Origin: Haplomitrium mnioides
Lineage: Eukaryota; Marchantiophyta; Haplomitriopsida; Calobryales
Length of the DNA stretch: 64,000 bases
NCBI GenBank assembly: GCA_049999725.1
Contig: JBNGIS010033004.1
Location: 1-64,000, forward strand
Direction of reading: 5' to 3'
In this document: positions 11,050 through 21,230 of the stretch, piece after piece
Layout of the letters: each line of letters begins with the position of its first letter
Numbering within the stretch: the stretch's first letter is position 1
Notes under the pieces: generated by a model
The model's database searches: none
Seen by the model: only the letters and a program-made list of their open reading frames with translations
What the model was told of the DNA's origin: nothing
Position numbers and translations under genes: made by a program

Positions 11050-11720
11050 TGGTAATGCGCTACATGGAGGATCAAGGAGTGGTGGTTCAAGTGATGCAAC
11101 AATGGCTTGAACATCTTTGACACATTTTAGAAGTAAGAATGAAGGAAAGAACAACTTTTTGAGAAGAAGAGAGTTATGGGAGATTTCCAGTGCCAAAATG
11201 ATATGATGGGAAGATGGTTTATGGTGCACTTGAGAACTTTATATTTGAATATGAGCAATATTTTGAAGCTAAAAACATGAGAGAAGATGGTCGACAAACT
11301 CTATTTGGGGCAAGTCAATTGGAGGGAGCTACAAAGACTTGGTAGAGACATCAAATAAAACAAGCAAAATGTGGATTTGTTTCTCCTAATGTTTCTAGGT
11401 GTGAATTAAAAAAAACAGTGATTTCAAGATTTAGGATTGTTAATGCTTTAAAAGTAGCAAGACATTGATTGGTCGAATTGAAGCAACTTGGTACTATGAG
11501 AAGTTGTGTTACACATTTTCAAAATACAATTATGCAAATTTTTGATATAAGAGAAGAAGAAAGCACTATATTGCTTGGTTTAGATATGAAAGCTTTGTAC
11601 GAGAATGGAAGCTACAATTAGAGAATCTACTCAATTAGAAGAAGCAATGGATTTGGCGGAGCAGCATGACTCAGTACTTACTACTACACAAGCTATGTCT
11701 TGTCTTCAACCATTCAAATA
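11050..11720 (+). pseudogene. Gypsy-1 gag remnant
   Basis: A Retrotrans_gag-like stretch can be followed through frames: FEYEQYFEAKNM, then TLFGASQLEGATKTW, ISRFRIVNALKVARH, LVELKQLGTMRSCVTHFQNT and REEESTILLGL. The pattern of (A..W)...F...F.......L..L.Q...V..Y...F is the normal gag helix arrangement, with the usual Trp at ATKTW. Several stop codons (for example after TKTW) show it is dead. A CCHC knuckle is not visible. Confidence 0.7.
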
Positions 11721-11736
11721 GTGTACTTAGAGCTTC

Positions 11737-12060
11737 ATGAGCTCTATTGGAACCAAGCAAGAATTCGATTTTACAAGAATTCCAAGTATCTTGTTCTATC
11801 TTCATGGTTTGAGTGAGGAGAAATCTTGTAGAATGTTGGTGCATAGAGGGAGTTTTAAAAATTTTATGTCACTACATTTTGCTAAGTTAATCAAAGAAAA
11901 ATTTATGCCTATCAAGAAGAGTGTTGTGATTATGGCCAATGGCCAAAAACATGACGTGTTTTGCTATCAAAAGCCATTCCTTCTATGGATTGGAAAAGAG
12001 TATGTGGAATCTATGCAATTTGTTATTGCATATGTATAATATGACATCACTTTAAAGCTA
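11737..12060 (+). pseudogene. Gypsy-1 aspartic protease remnant
   Basis: The frame contains RMLVHRGSFKNFMSLHFAKL, which aligns with the retropepsin pattern LIDSGASHNFIS..FA. The catalytic D-S-G is changed to H-R-G, so the protease is inactive. It continues VVIMANGQKHDVFCYQ, typical of the Gypsy protease flap and C-part. Confidence 0.75.
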
Positions 12061-12289
12061 CTTTAGTTTGACGATCGGTCTACTCAATTTGATTAGGCAA
12101 AACGACAAATTCAAGTCATCTTATAAGTTAAGAAATTTCTTTTATGGTGTTTGACATTGTTGGTGAAGAAGCTTAAACCTTAATTTAGTGGAGCAAGAGT
12201 TGTATGTCTTTGTTGTTTAGATCAAGCCTATCATAGAATTGAGTAAAGAGGGAGGAAAAATCGCATCTACATTAATGATAACTGATATT

Positions 12290-13041
12290 TTGAAGGAGTT
12301 TGCAGATGTGTTTTGAGAGGATTTTCCAATGGGCTACTAGATAATCAAGGAATGTCTTTTCCAATTGATTTGATACTAAGAAGTAGTCTTTATAATTCAC
12401 TTATGTATTGAATATCACCACATGAATTAGAGAAGCTTTGAAATNNNNNNNNNNCTTATGTATTGAATATCACCACATGAATTAGAGAAGCTTTGAAATA
12501 CCATGATGGATCTTCTTGAGAAGGATTTCATTCAACATAGTGCTTCACTTTAGGGAGCTTTGGTATTTTTTGTTCCAAAGAAAGATGGTAGATTTGGTAT
12601 TTTTACATATTATGGAGGTTTGAACAATCAAACAGTAAAGAATGCTTATGCTCTACCTCGTATTGATGATTTGTTGGATCAATTGAGTGGTATAAGATTT
12701 TTTTCTAAGTTGGATCTTTGAAGTAGCTTTTGGCAAATTCCTATCAAGCCAAGTGATGTGCCAAATACAACTTTACACACAAGGTATTGGCATTTTGAGT
12801 GAAAGGCTCTTATATTTTGCCTTACTCATACTCCAACAATATTCATGAATCAAATGCATTGAGTATTTTATGGGTTATTAGATAAGTCAATTTCGGTGTT
12901 CTTGGATGATATCATTATCTTTTGTATAAGTAATGTTGACCATCATGATTATCTCAAGAAGTATTGCAAAGATTATGTAATTGGAAGTTTTATTGCAAGA
13001 AGTCTAAGTGTGAGTTTTCAAAGCGACTTGTTACTTACCTA
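12290..13041 (+). pseudogene. Gypsy-1 reverse transcriptase remnant
   Basis: Translation shows LVFFVPKKDGRFGIF, YYGGLNNQTVKNAYALPRID, DLLDQLSGIRFFSKLDL and SISVFLDDIIIF, the fingers and palm of a Gypsy RT with the F-L-D-D catalytic motif retained. In-frame stops interrupt it (for example after KLDL). A 45-base segment is duplicated on both sides of an N gap at 12445-12454, probably an assembly artefact. Confidence 0.85.
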
Positions 13042-13502
13042 TAACAAGGTCCGCTAAACTTGACAGAACCTCTAGATTTAGTTATTACTAAATTTAGTTA
13101 GCAAAGAAGAAGTTCTTAGAAGAAGAAGCTTAGAGAAGCTTTTAGAAGATAGGAGTAGAAGAAGCTTAGAGAAGCTTTGAAAAGGTGTGAGAAGACTAGA
13201 GACGCTTCTAGATGAAAAAAGAATGCTCTAGAAGAGAAGCTTTTAGAGTGCACCGAAAGTATAAAGGCTTCTAGGAAGAGACCAAGGAAGATTCTTAAGG
13301 GTTGAGGTGACTTTTTAGTGAAGTCTTGTAAATGAAGTATAAATAGAAAGGGCTTAGCCCTTTTCTCTCATTCAAGAGTTTGAAAAGTCTTGAAAGAAAC
13401 TTCTTTCTTTCTCTTCTCTCTTTTCCTTTCCTTTCTTGTTGAGCTTATCTTCTTGGCACAAGAGTATATTGATGTGCTACTAGTTAGCCAAGAGTTTTAA
13501 CA
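13042..13502 (+). repeat. LTR of an unidentified retrotransposon
   Basis: The end is certain: ..GAGTTTTAACA at 13492-13502 precedes a PBS. TATAAATAG at 13339-13347 looks like its promoter. The start is uncertain. Gypsy-1 RT homology ends near 13040, and TGACAGAACC at 13061 is the first good TG. AG-rich repeats (AAGAAGCTTAGAGAAGC) fill 13120-13220. No second LTR is present. Confidence 0.7.
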
Positions 13503-13503
13503 T

Positions 13504-13515
13504 TGGTATCAGAGC
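13504..13515 (+). promoter_or_regulatory. Primer binding site (initiator Met tRNA)
   Basis: TGGTATCAGAGC lies one base after the LTR end. Only ~50 further bases of this element remain before PM-b sequence starts. Confidence 0.92.
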
Positions 13516-14184
13516 TAGCTTTTGCTGGCTCAAGAAAGTTGCATTTATCATTGATTACAATTCGAAGCCCAAAAATTGAAATACACATTAGAAGAAACTA
13601 TTTTGAAATATATTTGATTGCACAAACTCTAGGCACGCATAGACATAGGGCTCTTTGAAATTTTTTTATTGGAAAAAAAAATTACAAAACATTAGAGAAA
13701 AGCCCAAGCAAGCTAGGAGTCAAGGGAATGTCAAAAAAAAAAAAAATAGAAGTCAAGGGAATGAGTTTGCAATCGTAGACACTGAAACCAACAAAATGAA
13801 ACATTGCATGGATTTAGGAGCTCTATTTTCAAGTTCAAGCAAGAAAAAAGCTTTCATTTGTAGTTGAAAATCTATTCACGTAAAAGCTAAAGTGAGCAAA
13901 AAAAAAAGGTTTTAGCATTTTCAAATATTTTATAATTCAACGATGCATATACACAAAGGAGTCATAATTCTGAATCAAAAAGGCAGTGGCTAAGGAGATT
14001 AAATTAAGAGTGTAAACAAGAAACATCTCTAAGTTTTTGACTTGATTCTACCAAACAAAGGTTTCGAATTCTATAAAAGAGTTTATGACTTGTGTAGAAA
14101 CTAAGTTCTAACTGATAGTCTTTATATATAGAAGCTAGAGGGTTGCATATGAAAAGTAGAATGTGTGGAAGGATTGGACTTCCA

Positions 14185-14465
14185 CCCCAAAGTCTATGTG
14201 CAAATAAGAATTAGAGCTCACTATTTGAACACTCTACCCCGAAGTCTATGCACACATGGAAGTCCGAAATCACCATTTGAACACTCCTTAACAAAGACTA
14301 TCAAGAAATTAGGTTTAATATTCCATATAAGAGTTTTTGAACGCACAACGTTTCGACTTACGAATCAAAGTCTATGTGCGCATAGGCTTCAGACTTCTAC
14401 AATTGAGGACACAAACGGTAAACGTTCTATTTTTTGCAACAAACTCTATGCACACAAAAGATTTC
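14185..14465 (+). repeat. Palindromic units in the 3' flank of the PM-b DUF7869-like gene
   Basis: Phrases such as AAAGTCTATGTGCGCATAGG, AAGTCTATGCACACATGGAA and CTCTATGCACACAAAAG repeat with variable spacing. They are the same family as the intronic array at 17830-18310. Confidence 0.7.
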
Positions 14466-14888
14466 GTTTTTTAATTTGAAATCTAAAAGTAAAATGAGTA
14501 TGAAGCTCTATATATGAGTCAAAGCGCGCCAAAGGTATTAAGTTATGTATTAAAGTCCTTACAAGCAAAAAATAAGTAGTCAATTTGGGCAAATTCTTTA
14601 GCAATACAATAAACTTAAACTCTTCTAGCAAGCACTAAAGTTGGAAACAACATACTTACATTTTGGATAGGAAATGTTTTGCAAACCAAATGAAAATACT
14701 ACTTAAAGATTCAAGTTTCATTTACAGAAAATAACATTCAACTTGGAATGATTTACAGTAGAAAGTTCAAGGTGGTAGATAAATTCAAGAAATTTCTTCA
14801 TCATATTCTCACATACTTTATAAATTAAAAATCTTAAATTACAACACAATTCAAAATACACAACATGCAATAAAATTCTTAAATTACT

Positions 14889-16340
14889 TTAGTCACTCGT
14901 CTCAAATTCTTCAGATTGAGCTTCACAATATTCATTAAGATTTACTTGATTTGTCTCCATGTTAATGACAATGATTGAATCTCTTTGAAACATTTCAGGA
15001 TTGAGAGCTTTTTGTCTTTTGTACTCAGATAGATTTCCTTTAATGGTAGCTAGAGTGGTTTTTCTCAATTGGTTTTTTTGTGTAAGAAGAAAATCAAACG
15101 ACGTAATTGTGATTTGTGTTACATCAAGTACATCAATATGTAACTTGGATTTGCATTTCTCTTTTGTTGCTGCTATTTTTTTTTTGGGAAGTAATGTCTA
15201 TAAAATGCATCCTCATCCTCACAAGCAAACCATTGAACATGTACTCGTTTTAGGTTTTGGGGATCTTTCTCATCAAATGACAAAACTTTGAGAACTTTGT
15301 CAACCCAAAATGATTTGCTTTTTGGATCCAGAAATGCAACAACACAAATAAACATTCTAGCTGTCATCTTATGTATATTTCCAAATTTTTATCTGTATCA
15401 ACTATTGTGCAAAGAGTCCCTTCTTGCGACCTAGATGCTCCATTATAGATTGATCAATGTGTAGAAAGTATTTGCTGTATTGAAGTATCTTCTTCTATCT
15501 CTTAAGCATCAAGATGAGAACCTAGACAAACATTTTGAGAATCATTACAAGTTTTTGATGGTTGTGAAGGTAGAAAAGTAAATTTTGCTTTGAGTCCTAG
15601 TCTTTTCTTTCAAAGATATAGACCACTGTCTCTTATTGGGCAAGAAAAAACTCATTAATTTCCACCATTGAATATCAAAATCTTAAAGAAATTGTAACAA
15701 TTCTCACTTATGTTGTCCCTTATTGCAAAGACCACTTTCTCGGCATCAACTTCTCTTTCTTCCTTTCGAGATCTTTTGATTTCAAAATATCCCTTGTAAG
15801 GAATCAACTTTGAACTCAAAATTTCTATGTCCACTTTAAATAGGTAATTGAGTTGACAAATACCATCTCGAGGTAACCAAAATTCATATATTGAAAACTG
15901 TTTGCTCCAAATCTTTTCCTTAGAATCATTCAGCTGGAACTTGAATTGTTAATTACAGGTAATATCATGCATCCTTTGAACCAAAGAGGGACATTGTTGC
16001 AGAAAGATTTTGAAATCCCAAGTTTTCAACAAAAGAATTACCTGAGGTTTAGGATTATAGGATAATTGAAGCGCATTGCTAAGACTCTTATTGCAAAAGC
16101 TTTGACACGTTTCAAATGTTTCGAAAATTGGCTAAACATTTGATCGATTTGATCATGAGTATGGCCAACCATAAGAAATCCCACCTTGATTTTTTGAAAA
16201 ACATTCTTGGCAATAAGGAGACTAAGATATCCAAATAAGATAGAATTCTTATTCTCTCGTGTCGTGTTGTCAAGCTAAAGATACAATTTTGGAGGCAGCG
16301 ACCTTTCAAAGTCACATAATATTTTGTTGAGCATAGTAAC
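14889..16340 (-). pseudogene. DUF7869-like transposase-type protein, C-terminal two thirds (PM-b)
   Basis: On the minus strand the 16275-16085 region reads LDNTTRENKNSILFGYLSLL then VGFLMVGHTHDQIDQMFSQF, the hallmark (LDN..ENKN / GHTH.DID..FS) of the plant DUF7869 family, thought to be an RNase H-fold, transposase-related domain. Downstream, 15950-15661 encodes AEKVVFAIRDNISENCYNFF. Then 15367-15176 encodes SFWVDKVLKVL..VHVQWF, a BAH/chromo-like reader seen at the C-end of these proteins, finishing with EAQSEEFETSD and stop at 14889. Damage includes CAG to TAG before LDN, several other stops, and a one-base shift in an A(10) run at 15176-15185. The Cys-rich N-terminal half present in PM-de is missing here. 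Confidence 0.75.
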
Positions 16341-16368
16341 TGTTACATTGGAATCACTTCTCAAGTTT

Positions 16369-16871
16369 CTATACGTTAAGAAGACCCATAGATTGTATGT
16401 TTTTTGTGTTTTGAACAAACATACTTTGATCATAAATATCAAGTTCTCCTTTAGATGAGGATGAAGAGAGGTCTACAATCGTCTGGAGATTTTGAATTGA
16501 ACGTCTTTTTGTTGATCTGTTGAAGTAGTAAAAGAAAGATTCAACTTTAACCCCTTGATCGACAACAAAGATTTTGTGCTTACATAAGTTTGTTTCCTTA
16601 ACTCTTTGTAAGCATTGGGTTCCCTCTTTGATCCTTTGCATGCAAGTTGTTCACTCATTAATCTTATGCACGCATGAGATTCACTCCTTGACCTTATGCA
16701 CGCATAATGTTCAATCCCTAATCCTTTGCGCGTATAAGGTTCATCTTCTCGATCTTCTCTAGTAGAGCTATCTGATTCAATAGAAGCCATATTTTTTCCC
16801 AATATACTCGCTATTACACTTGATGCTCTTGTAGTCCATCGCTTACCTCCAAACAATTGCGGTTTGAACAA
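16369..16871 (-). pseudogene. PM-b DUF7869-like gene, central region containing in-frame palindromic repeat
   Basis: Two overlapping minus-strand frames occur. One (16473-16871) reads GGKRWTTRASSVIASILGKN, then an array that translates the palindromic minisatellite (SHACIRLMSEQLACKGSK). The other (16369-16641) gives VESFFYYFNRSTKRRSIQNL and DLSSSSSKGELDIYDQ. The same order is seen in PM-c at 21900-22300. I cannot tell which parts were exon or intron; the array may be intronic as in the partner gene. Confidence 0.45.
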
Positions 16872-17140
16872 ATCTCAACCTACTTGTCAAAAGTAAAACT
16901 TTTTTTATGAAGATGAATCTTGGAATTCTAACCTCTTCTTGCTCTAAAAAACTCTAGCCATTGATAAAGCTCACTAAAAGTCAACTATTTGAAGAAACTA
17001 TTTTAACAAACATTGTCAACCTCTTACGGCCTATCTAAAATATGTGTTTTAAAAGAAATTTTCACAAAACAACAAAATTGGGAACTTTTTGTCAAGAAAA
17101 TGAAAAAAAGAAATTGGAAAGATGAAAATAAGCAATGTTC

Positions 17141-17243
17141 TATATACTAACTTTTTTATGGCACCAAGTGAACCTCCGTGTCAAGAGCTTTGCAAATCAT
17201 TTTTTGGCGGGAAAAGGTATTTTTTGAATTTATGTATAAAATA
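17141..17243. promoter_or_regulatory. Bidirectional promoter with opposed TATA boxes (PM-b)
   Basis: TATAAAATA at 17235-17243 points right toward the methyltransferase start codon position (17427). On the opposite strand GTATATAGAA (17137-17146) points left toward the DUF7869-like gene. The spacing is ~95 bp. The same pair occurs in PM-c and PM-de, with a conserved ACGTGTCAAGAGCT-like block between the TATA boxes (17185-17200). Confidence 0.6.
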
Positions 17244-17426
17244 ACCGTCAATAGAAAGTTTCTTTTCATTGTCACGAGTTCACTTTCTAGTTTTGATCAC
17301 CTCAATGCCAAGGAAATGCCTCAGCTCACCTAGATCCTTCATCTCAAACTTCGAATGCAACAAGTTCTTAACTTTTGTTCCTAAGATTTTTCACCTCAAA
17401 TTCTACAAATTTTCACTTTCTAGAAA

Positions 17427-17790
17427 ATAGCATCACAAGCCAATGTTTCGAGACCTGCTCAACTGAAGCCTTATAGGTATTCGAATGTTATCAAGACCTT
17501 GTAGCCAAAAAAATTAGATTGGGATTGGCTAGTTAATTGAGGGTTCTTGAAAGACTCTGAACAACACCTTTACCTTTTTGCTGAGGAAGGTGAGAAATTT
17601 AATCAGGGTCTTGTTGTCCAAATAGCGAGGATAAGAGAGGGGCAGCAAGCCAACATCGGGTCGCTTATGCAGTCATAGGATATCATTACCCTATACAAAG
17701 CCTCTTGCAAGCGATTTTGCTCTTTTGAGATGAACAACAGGGACATTTTTGCCAAGCATCTTCAGACGACTAAGGAAAACATCTAGATCT
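17427..17790 (+). pseudogene. PM-b methyltransferase gene, exon 1
   Basis: Exon 1 aligns to 41388-41747 and to the complement of 61311-61671. The start codon is changed from ATG to ATA (17427-17429); the next codons read A-S-Q-A-N-V-S-R-P. Further on, EQHLYLFAEEGEKFNQGLVV then EGQQANIGSLMQS are clear. Three internal stops are present and the splice donor (GAGGTAAG in PM-c) is deleted around 17780-17790. The N-terminal domain has no family I recognise. Confidence 0.7.
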
Positions 17791-17829
17791 TAAAACCCTT
17801 TTTCATTTGTTTTATTTTTTGACTGACTC

Positions 17830-18310
17830 GGAACTCTATGTGTGCATAGACTTAAGAGTCTATGCGCGCATGGACCTAAGAGTCTATGCATGTAGAAACC
17901 GTTGAGTCCCTACGCACTTGGACTTGTGAATCCACGCGCGCATGGATTTGTCAATCCTTACGCGCCTTGACTCAAATTATCAAGTCCCTGTATGCTTGGA
18001 CTCCTAGGTCTATGCATGCATGGACTCTAATGTCTATGCATGCATGGAATCTAATGTCCATGCATGCCTAGACTCCTATGTCCATTCGTGCATAGACTCC
18101 CATGTTCATGCACGCATAGATTCTCAGGTCCAAGCACGTTTGGACTCCCATGTCCATGCTGCGCATGGATTTGTGAGTCCTTCCATGCCTTGACTCAAAT
18201 TGTCAAGTCTCTGCATGCTTGGACTCCCAAGTCCATGCACACATGGACTTTAATGTCCATGCGTGCTTAGACTCTCAAGTCCATGCGCGTATAGACTCTC
18301 AAGTCCATAG
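17830..18310 (+). repeat. Palindromic ~30-bp minisatellite, intron 1 of PM-b
   Basis: About 16 units have the core GTC(C/T)ATGCGCGCATGGAC, each nearly its own reverse complement and separated by short pyrimidine/purine linkers. Best palindromes are near 17859-17876 (GTCTATGCGCGCATGGAC) and 18030-18065 (ATGCATGCAT cores). The array fills most of the intron between exon 1 and exon 2. Confidence 0.9.
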
Positions 18311-18408
18311 ACTAAAGGCTAAATACATGTCTACTTATTGTAAACATTTGGAGACTTTTTGTTTAACATGTTTGATCATTTTTTTGTTTTGTTTTCCAAT
18401 TCACTCAA

Positions 18409-19860
18409 TTTTTGGCGGACTTTGTGGATGGCTACCACGACCAAAGCGCATCAAACAAGATTTTATTAGGATGGCTATCATCATCAAATTGGTGAAGCCC
18501 AAACAGAGCATCCACAATTAGCAGCTTGTGCCCTATTTTAACACAACAACCATGTCAACTGCAACAACACCAAGAACATCTGCTGCAAAGAAGAGAAAGG
18601 CGGTGGAGCAAGTCAAAGCTTCAAAAAAGAAGAAACAGGTTGTCATAAAGAAAAAACCTATACCAGCTCTAATTATTGAGAAGTTAGCCCCGTCCCAATC
18701 TCCAACAAGGGTTTCTTCTGTGGCCCTCTCGTCTTCAACACCGAGTAGCTCAGGGGAGGAAACTAAGTCAGAGCGAGTTCATGCTCCAACATCAAGAGCA
18801 AAAAGGAAATCACACAAGGGGATGCGAACCTTTCAAGAGCATGAGCAAGTTGACCCTCAGATAGTGTCTAGACAAAACTAAAATAAAATCAGCAAGTCTG
18901 TAATCTAGCGATGCAAAGTCCAAGAAGAAATGATTACAATTCAGCTGGAAAATTTAAATCTTACAAAACTTGGAATAGACAACTTCAGGCCATTCCATAT
19001 TAGAAGATTGAATGAAGACTTTGTTGAGCTTTTGGTGCAGGGAATGCTCACAAACAAATATACACACAATTTTTTTATTTTTGTAGTTGACCTGAAGTGC
19101 GGGTTGAAGGATAAGTCAAAGTTTGATTTAAGAAACCTTGACAAGACCCACAAGATTGCAAGAGGCAATCACAGTGTTGCAACAAGGCAACTGTTTATCA
19201 CAAAATACGGAGCAAAGAATCTAATGTTTTCATTCTATAGCGCCTATGTTAATATGGGCTTTACACCAACATATACTCATATTTTTCCAACGGATAACAA
19301 TTACGACCAGAGATACAGGATGGAAATGACCTCAATTCAAAATGTCGAATATTGGCATCAGAAATTCATGGAAAAAAGGATGGTGTCATCTCAGAAATTA
19401 AAAAGATAATTAGTGCTAGAGGCCTTGGACATCAAGCCCAAGTTGACTCTTGAGAAGACAATCAATTCTCAAGATAATTGGTTCCAGCTAACGTTCCGAA
19501 GTGGTGAGCTCTGGGATTTACAAAAGAGCATTTTTTTCTATGTGGGAGAAGAATACAGTGAAGGGCCCAAAGCCGAAGGCTAAGAGATCACTAAGAATGG
19601 AGGACATTAAGTGGACACCTTGGAGGTCCCTTGAGGGCCTTCCCAACAAAGTCAAAATGTTAGCTTTGAAACACGTTGAAGTCAAAGAGCTTTCAATTGA
19701 AAAAGTGTCTCGCGAGCAAGAGAGACATAAAGTTTTGGTAGTTATGGTGAAATCTTTCTGCTTCAAAGTTTACTGTAGCTCCTGGGAAGAAGCAAGAGAG
19801 GGTCTTCACATCGAGGAGTCAAAGATGGTTGCATTTCACTCCAATTTTGAGAAGCTTTTG
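18409..19860 (+). pseudogene. PM-b methyltransferase gene, exon 2 (ParB-like domain)
   Basis: The exon starts after a decayed acceptor (TCACTCAA; TTACTCAG in PM-de) and ends at 19860, where GAAGCTTTTG meets GTAAGTTTG. It encodes a Lys/Ser-rich linker (AAKKRKAVEQVKASKKKK, a likely nuclear localisation stretch). A globular part follows with IRRLNEDFVELLVQGM, then KIARGNHSVATRQLFITKY and FTPTYTHIFPTDNNYDQRYR, and a basic helical part (KAKRSLRMEDIKWTPWRSL). The GNHS..A.RQL element and the GFTPTE..N block resemble the ParB/Srx-type domain often fused to phage and bacterial amino-methyltransferases. Frameshifts at ~18890 and ~19420 break it. Confidence 0.6.
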
Positions 19861-19944
19861 GTAAGTTTGTTTTTCCACAAAACGTTTATTTGTCTAGAGT
19901 TGCATTGAATTTATTGTAAATTGTCTTTTGTTATAGTAAATATG

Positions 19945-20045
19945 ATTTTATGTCCATGCGTGCATGGACTTTGTGTCCATGCAGGCATGGACTTCTAGTC
20001 CATGTGCACTTGGACTTCAAAGTCTATGCGCGCATGGACTTAAGT
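19945..20045 (+). repeat. Palindromic minisatellite, intron 2 of PM-b
   Basis: Three close units: GTCCATGCGTGCATGGAC, GTCCATGCAGGCATGGAC and GTCTATGCGCGCATGGAC, with a CTAGTCCATGTGCACTTGGA unit between. The array runs straight into exon 3 at ~20046, so the original acceptor is lost. Confidence 0.9.
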
Positions 20046-20251
20046 ATTCCTTATAGTTACAATATTAAGGAATGCAAGCATGACAATTCTAAATATTTTT
20101 CTAGAGATGACATTTTTAATATGGTTTCCTCTTTTGCAGGAATCATGACTTCAGATTTTTAGCCTTTTGTAATAATACATTCTTTGCATCAATTTGGCAT
20201 TGTCAAGGATGCTCTTTTGGAGGTTTGTTGTGCCATTGACCACATTATCTG
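20046..20251 (+). pseudogene. PM-b methyltransferase gene, exon 3 (motif IV region), 5'-truncated
   Basis: The exon opens with IPYSYNIKECKHDNSKYFS, corresponding to VDIPYGCSRKECKHDDSKPF of PM-de, so the catalytic motif IV survives only as IPYS. It continues RDDIFNMVSSFAGIMTSDF, a stop, then PFVIIHS and KDALLEVCCAIDH. The donor at 20252 (CTG, then GTAAGTTC) looks intact. Confidence 0.65.
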
Positions 20252-20350
20252 GTAAGTTCTTTTTTTCATTTTTTGACTTTTTAGTTTACCTTGTTTAGTT
20301 TTCCTACACTTTGTTTCAAGTGTCTGATTTGTTTGTTTTTCGTACTATAG

Positions 20351-20990
20351 AGACAAAAGCAATATTCATCATTTTGGTGGTCCAAGAATTGCTCACGCCC
20401 ATGAGTATTGGACTCTGGGCTATTGGAAAAAGAAGGGAAAGAGGAGTATAACGTTTTTCAATTTCCAACCTGTTGATGAGAGTGGTCGTCCTCGGCAAAC
20501 TATGTGGAGTGTGTTTAGTTGTTATGCGGTATCGGCTAGACTAAAACATCTAGGAGATGATGCTCATGTAAATGTTTGTCAAAATCCCTATACTCTTTAT
20601 GATTTTTTTATTGACCACTTATCAACAGAGCAAGATCAAATCTTAGATCTTTGCTCTGGGTCCGACACAAGCCTTGTCTGTGCTTTGAAGCTGATGCAAA
20701 ATTACGTCATTGTGGAATATGATATACGTCAATCTATTTGCATTCTTCAAAGAGTTTTGACGATGGCTTCTTTGCCATCTGACGTGACCGAATCGTAGAT
20801 AGTGTACGTTTACCACAAGGAGCTTGTTCCTCCTAATATTGCAGGTGCTACTGGTGATTTTGTTGCCATCTCTAGGACAGGAAAGTCTTGGTAGAACTCT
20901 CTAGCAGTTGCAGATAAAGAAGCTTCTCAACCAGTTGATTTAGATGCGACAATTCCTTCTAAAGAGGATAGAGCTATAGCATCAGAGTGA
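20351..20990 (+). pseudogene. PM-b methyltransferase gene, exon 4 (motif I, SAM-binding region)
   Basis: After a TACTATAG acceptor the exon reads KSNIHHFGGPRIAHAHEYWT and LGYWKKKGKRSITFFNFQP, then NPYTLYDFFIDHLSTEQDQI, LDLCSGSDTSLVCALKLMQN and VEYDIRQSICILQRV. This is the C-terminal half of a beta-class N4/N6 amino-methyltransferase (PF01555-like): an AHEY..YWKK segment, a P..L...fI..lS motif X, and motif I D-x-C-S-G-S, which binds S-adenosylmethionine. The final stop is TGA at 20988. Stops at 20796 (also damaged in PM-de) and ~20892 interrupt the tail. Confidence 0.75.
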
Positions 20991-21230
20991 CGTAATTTTT
21001 GTACACAATAAATTATTTTTTTACAAAATTTTATTTGCTAAAGTTTCAATCTTGTTGCACTTCCAATCCAATTTAAGTATGTTCATCATGATTTAATTTG
21101 CTTCGCAACATGGTTTTTGAAAAAAAACGTATTGGTTTTTTTTTTAAATTATGAAAGAAGTCTATGCTACATGGAAGTTCACTTTCCTTTTTCATTTTTT
21201 TTTCCTTCATAGATGGGCTTATATATCATC
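20991..21230 (+). other. 3' flank of PM-b methyltransferase gene
   Basis: Homologous to the complement of 42704-42480 (TTTTATTTGCTAAAGTTTCA, GAAAGTTCACTTTCC), with one degenerate palindromic unit (AAGTCTATGCTACATGG). No gene seen. Confidence 0.7.

Larger units (their letters stand above)
10471..13041 (+). mobile_element. Gypsy-1: degenerate plus-strand Gypsy retrotransposon, 3'-truncated
   Basis: Remnants occur in the order leader, gag, protease, reverse transcriptase. All carry stops and frameshifts. The RT breaks off around the thumb (SKRLVTYL at ~13040), where an LTR of another element begins. No PBS, 3' LTR, RNase H or integrase was found. The leader at 10471-11040 has a tandem repeat at 10503-10740 and a pyrimidine-rich stretch; it may be LTR but I found no partner copy. 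Confidence 0.75.
13560..21230 (+). mobile_element. PM-b: PM unit with both genes (DUF7869-like leftward, methyltransferase rightward)
   Basis: This copy holds the remnants of both divergent genes, their shared promoter, both palindrome-bearing introns of the methyltransferase and 3' flanks. Homology with PM-de (minus strand) covers exons 1-4 and ~250 bases past the stop codon, then ends near 21230 where an LTR begins. The left part (13560-14888) is downstream flank of the DUF7869-like gene and holds degenerate palindromic units (14190-14470) but no gene I can support. Terminal sequences are missing on both sides. Calling it a mobile element is inference from copy number and the transposase-like gene. 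Confidence 0.65.

Noticed and set aside
13504-13515. tRNA gene at the TGGTATCAGAGC sequences (also 7348-7359 and 21526-21537)
   Set aside because: Only the 12-base 3' complement is present next to an LTR end; there is no cloverleaf. They are primer binding sites.
17830-18310. CRISPR-like array of ~30-bp palindromic repeats
   Set aside because: Units are imperfect, spacers are short and not unique, and the array sits in the intron of a spliced plant gene among retrotransposons. It is a minisatellite.
20351-20990. Bacterial contamination as source of the methyltransferase
   Set aside because: The gene has introns with GT..AG borders, occurs in several decayed copies on both strands, and is interrupted by plant LTR retrotransposons.
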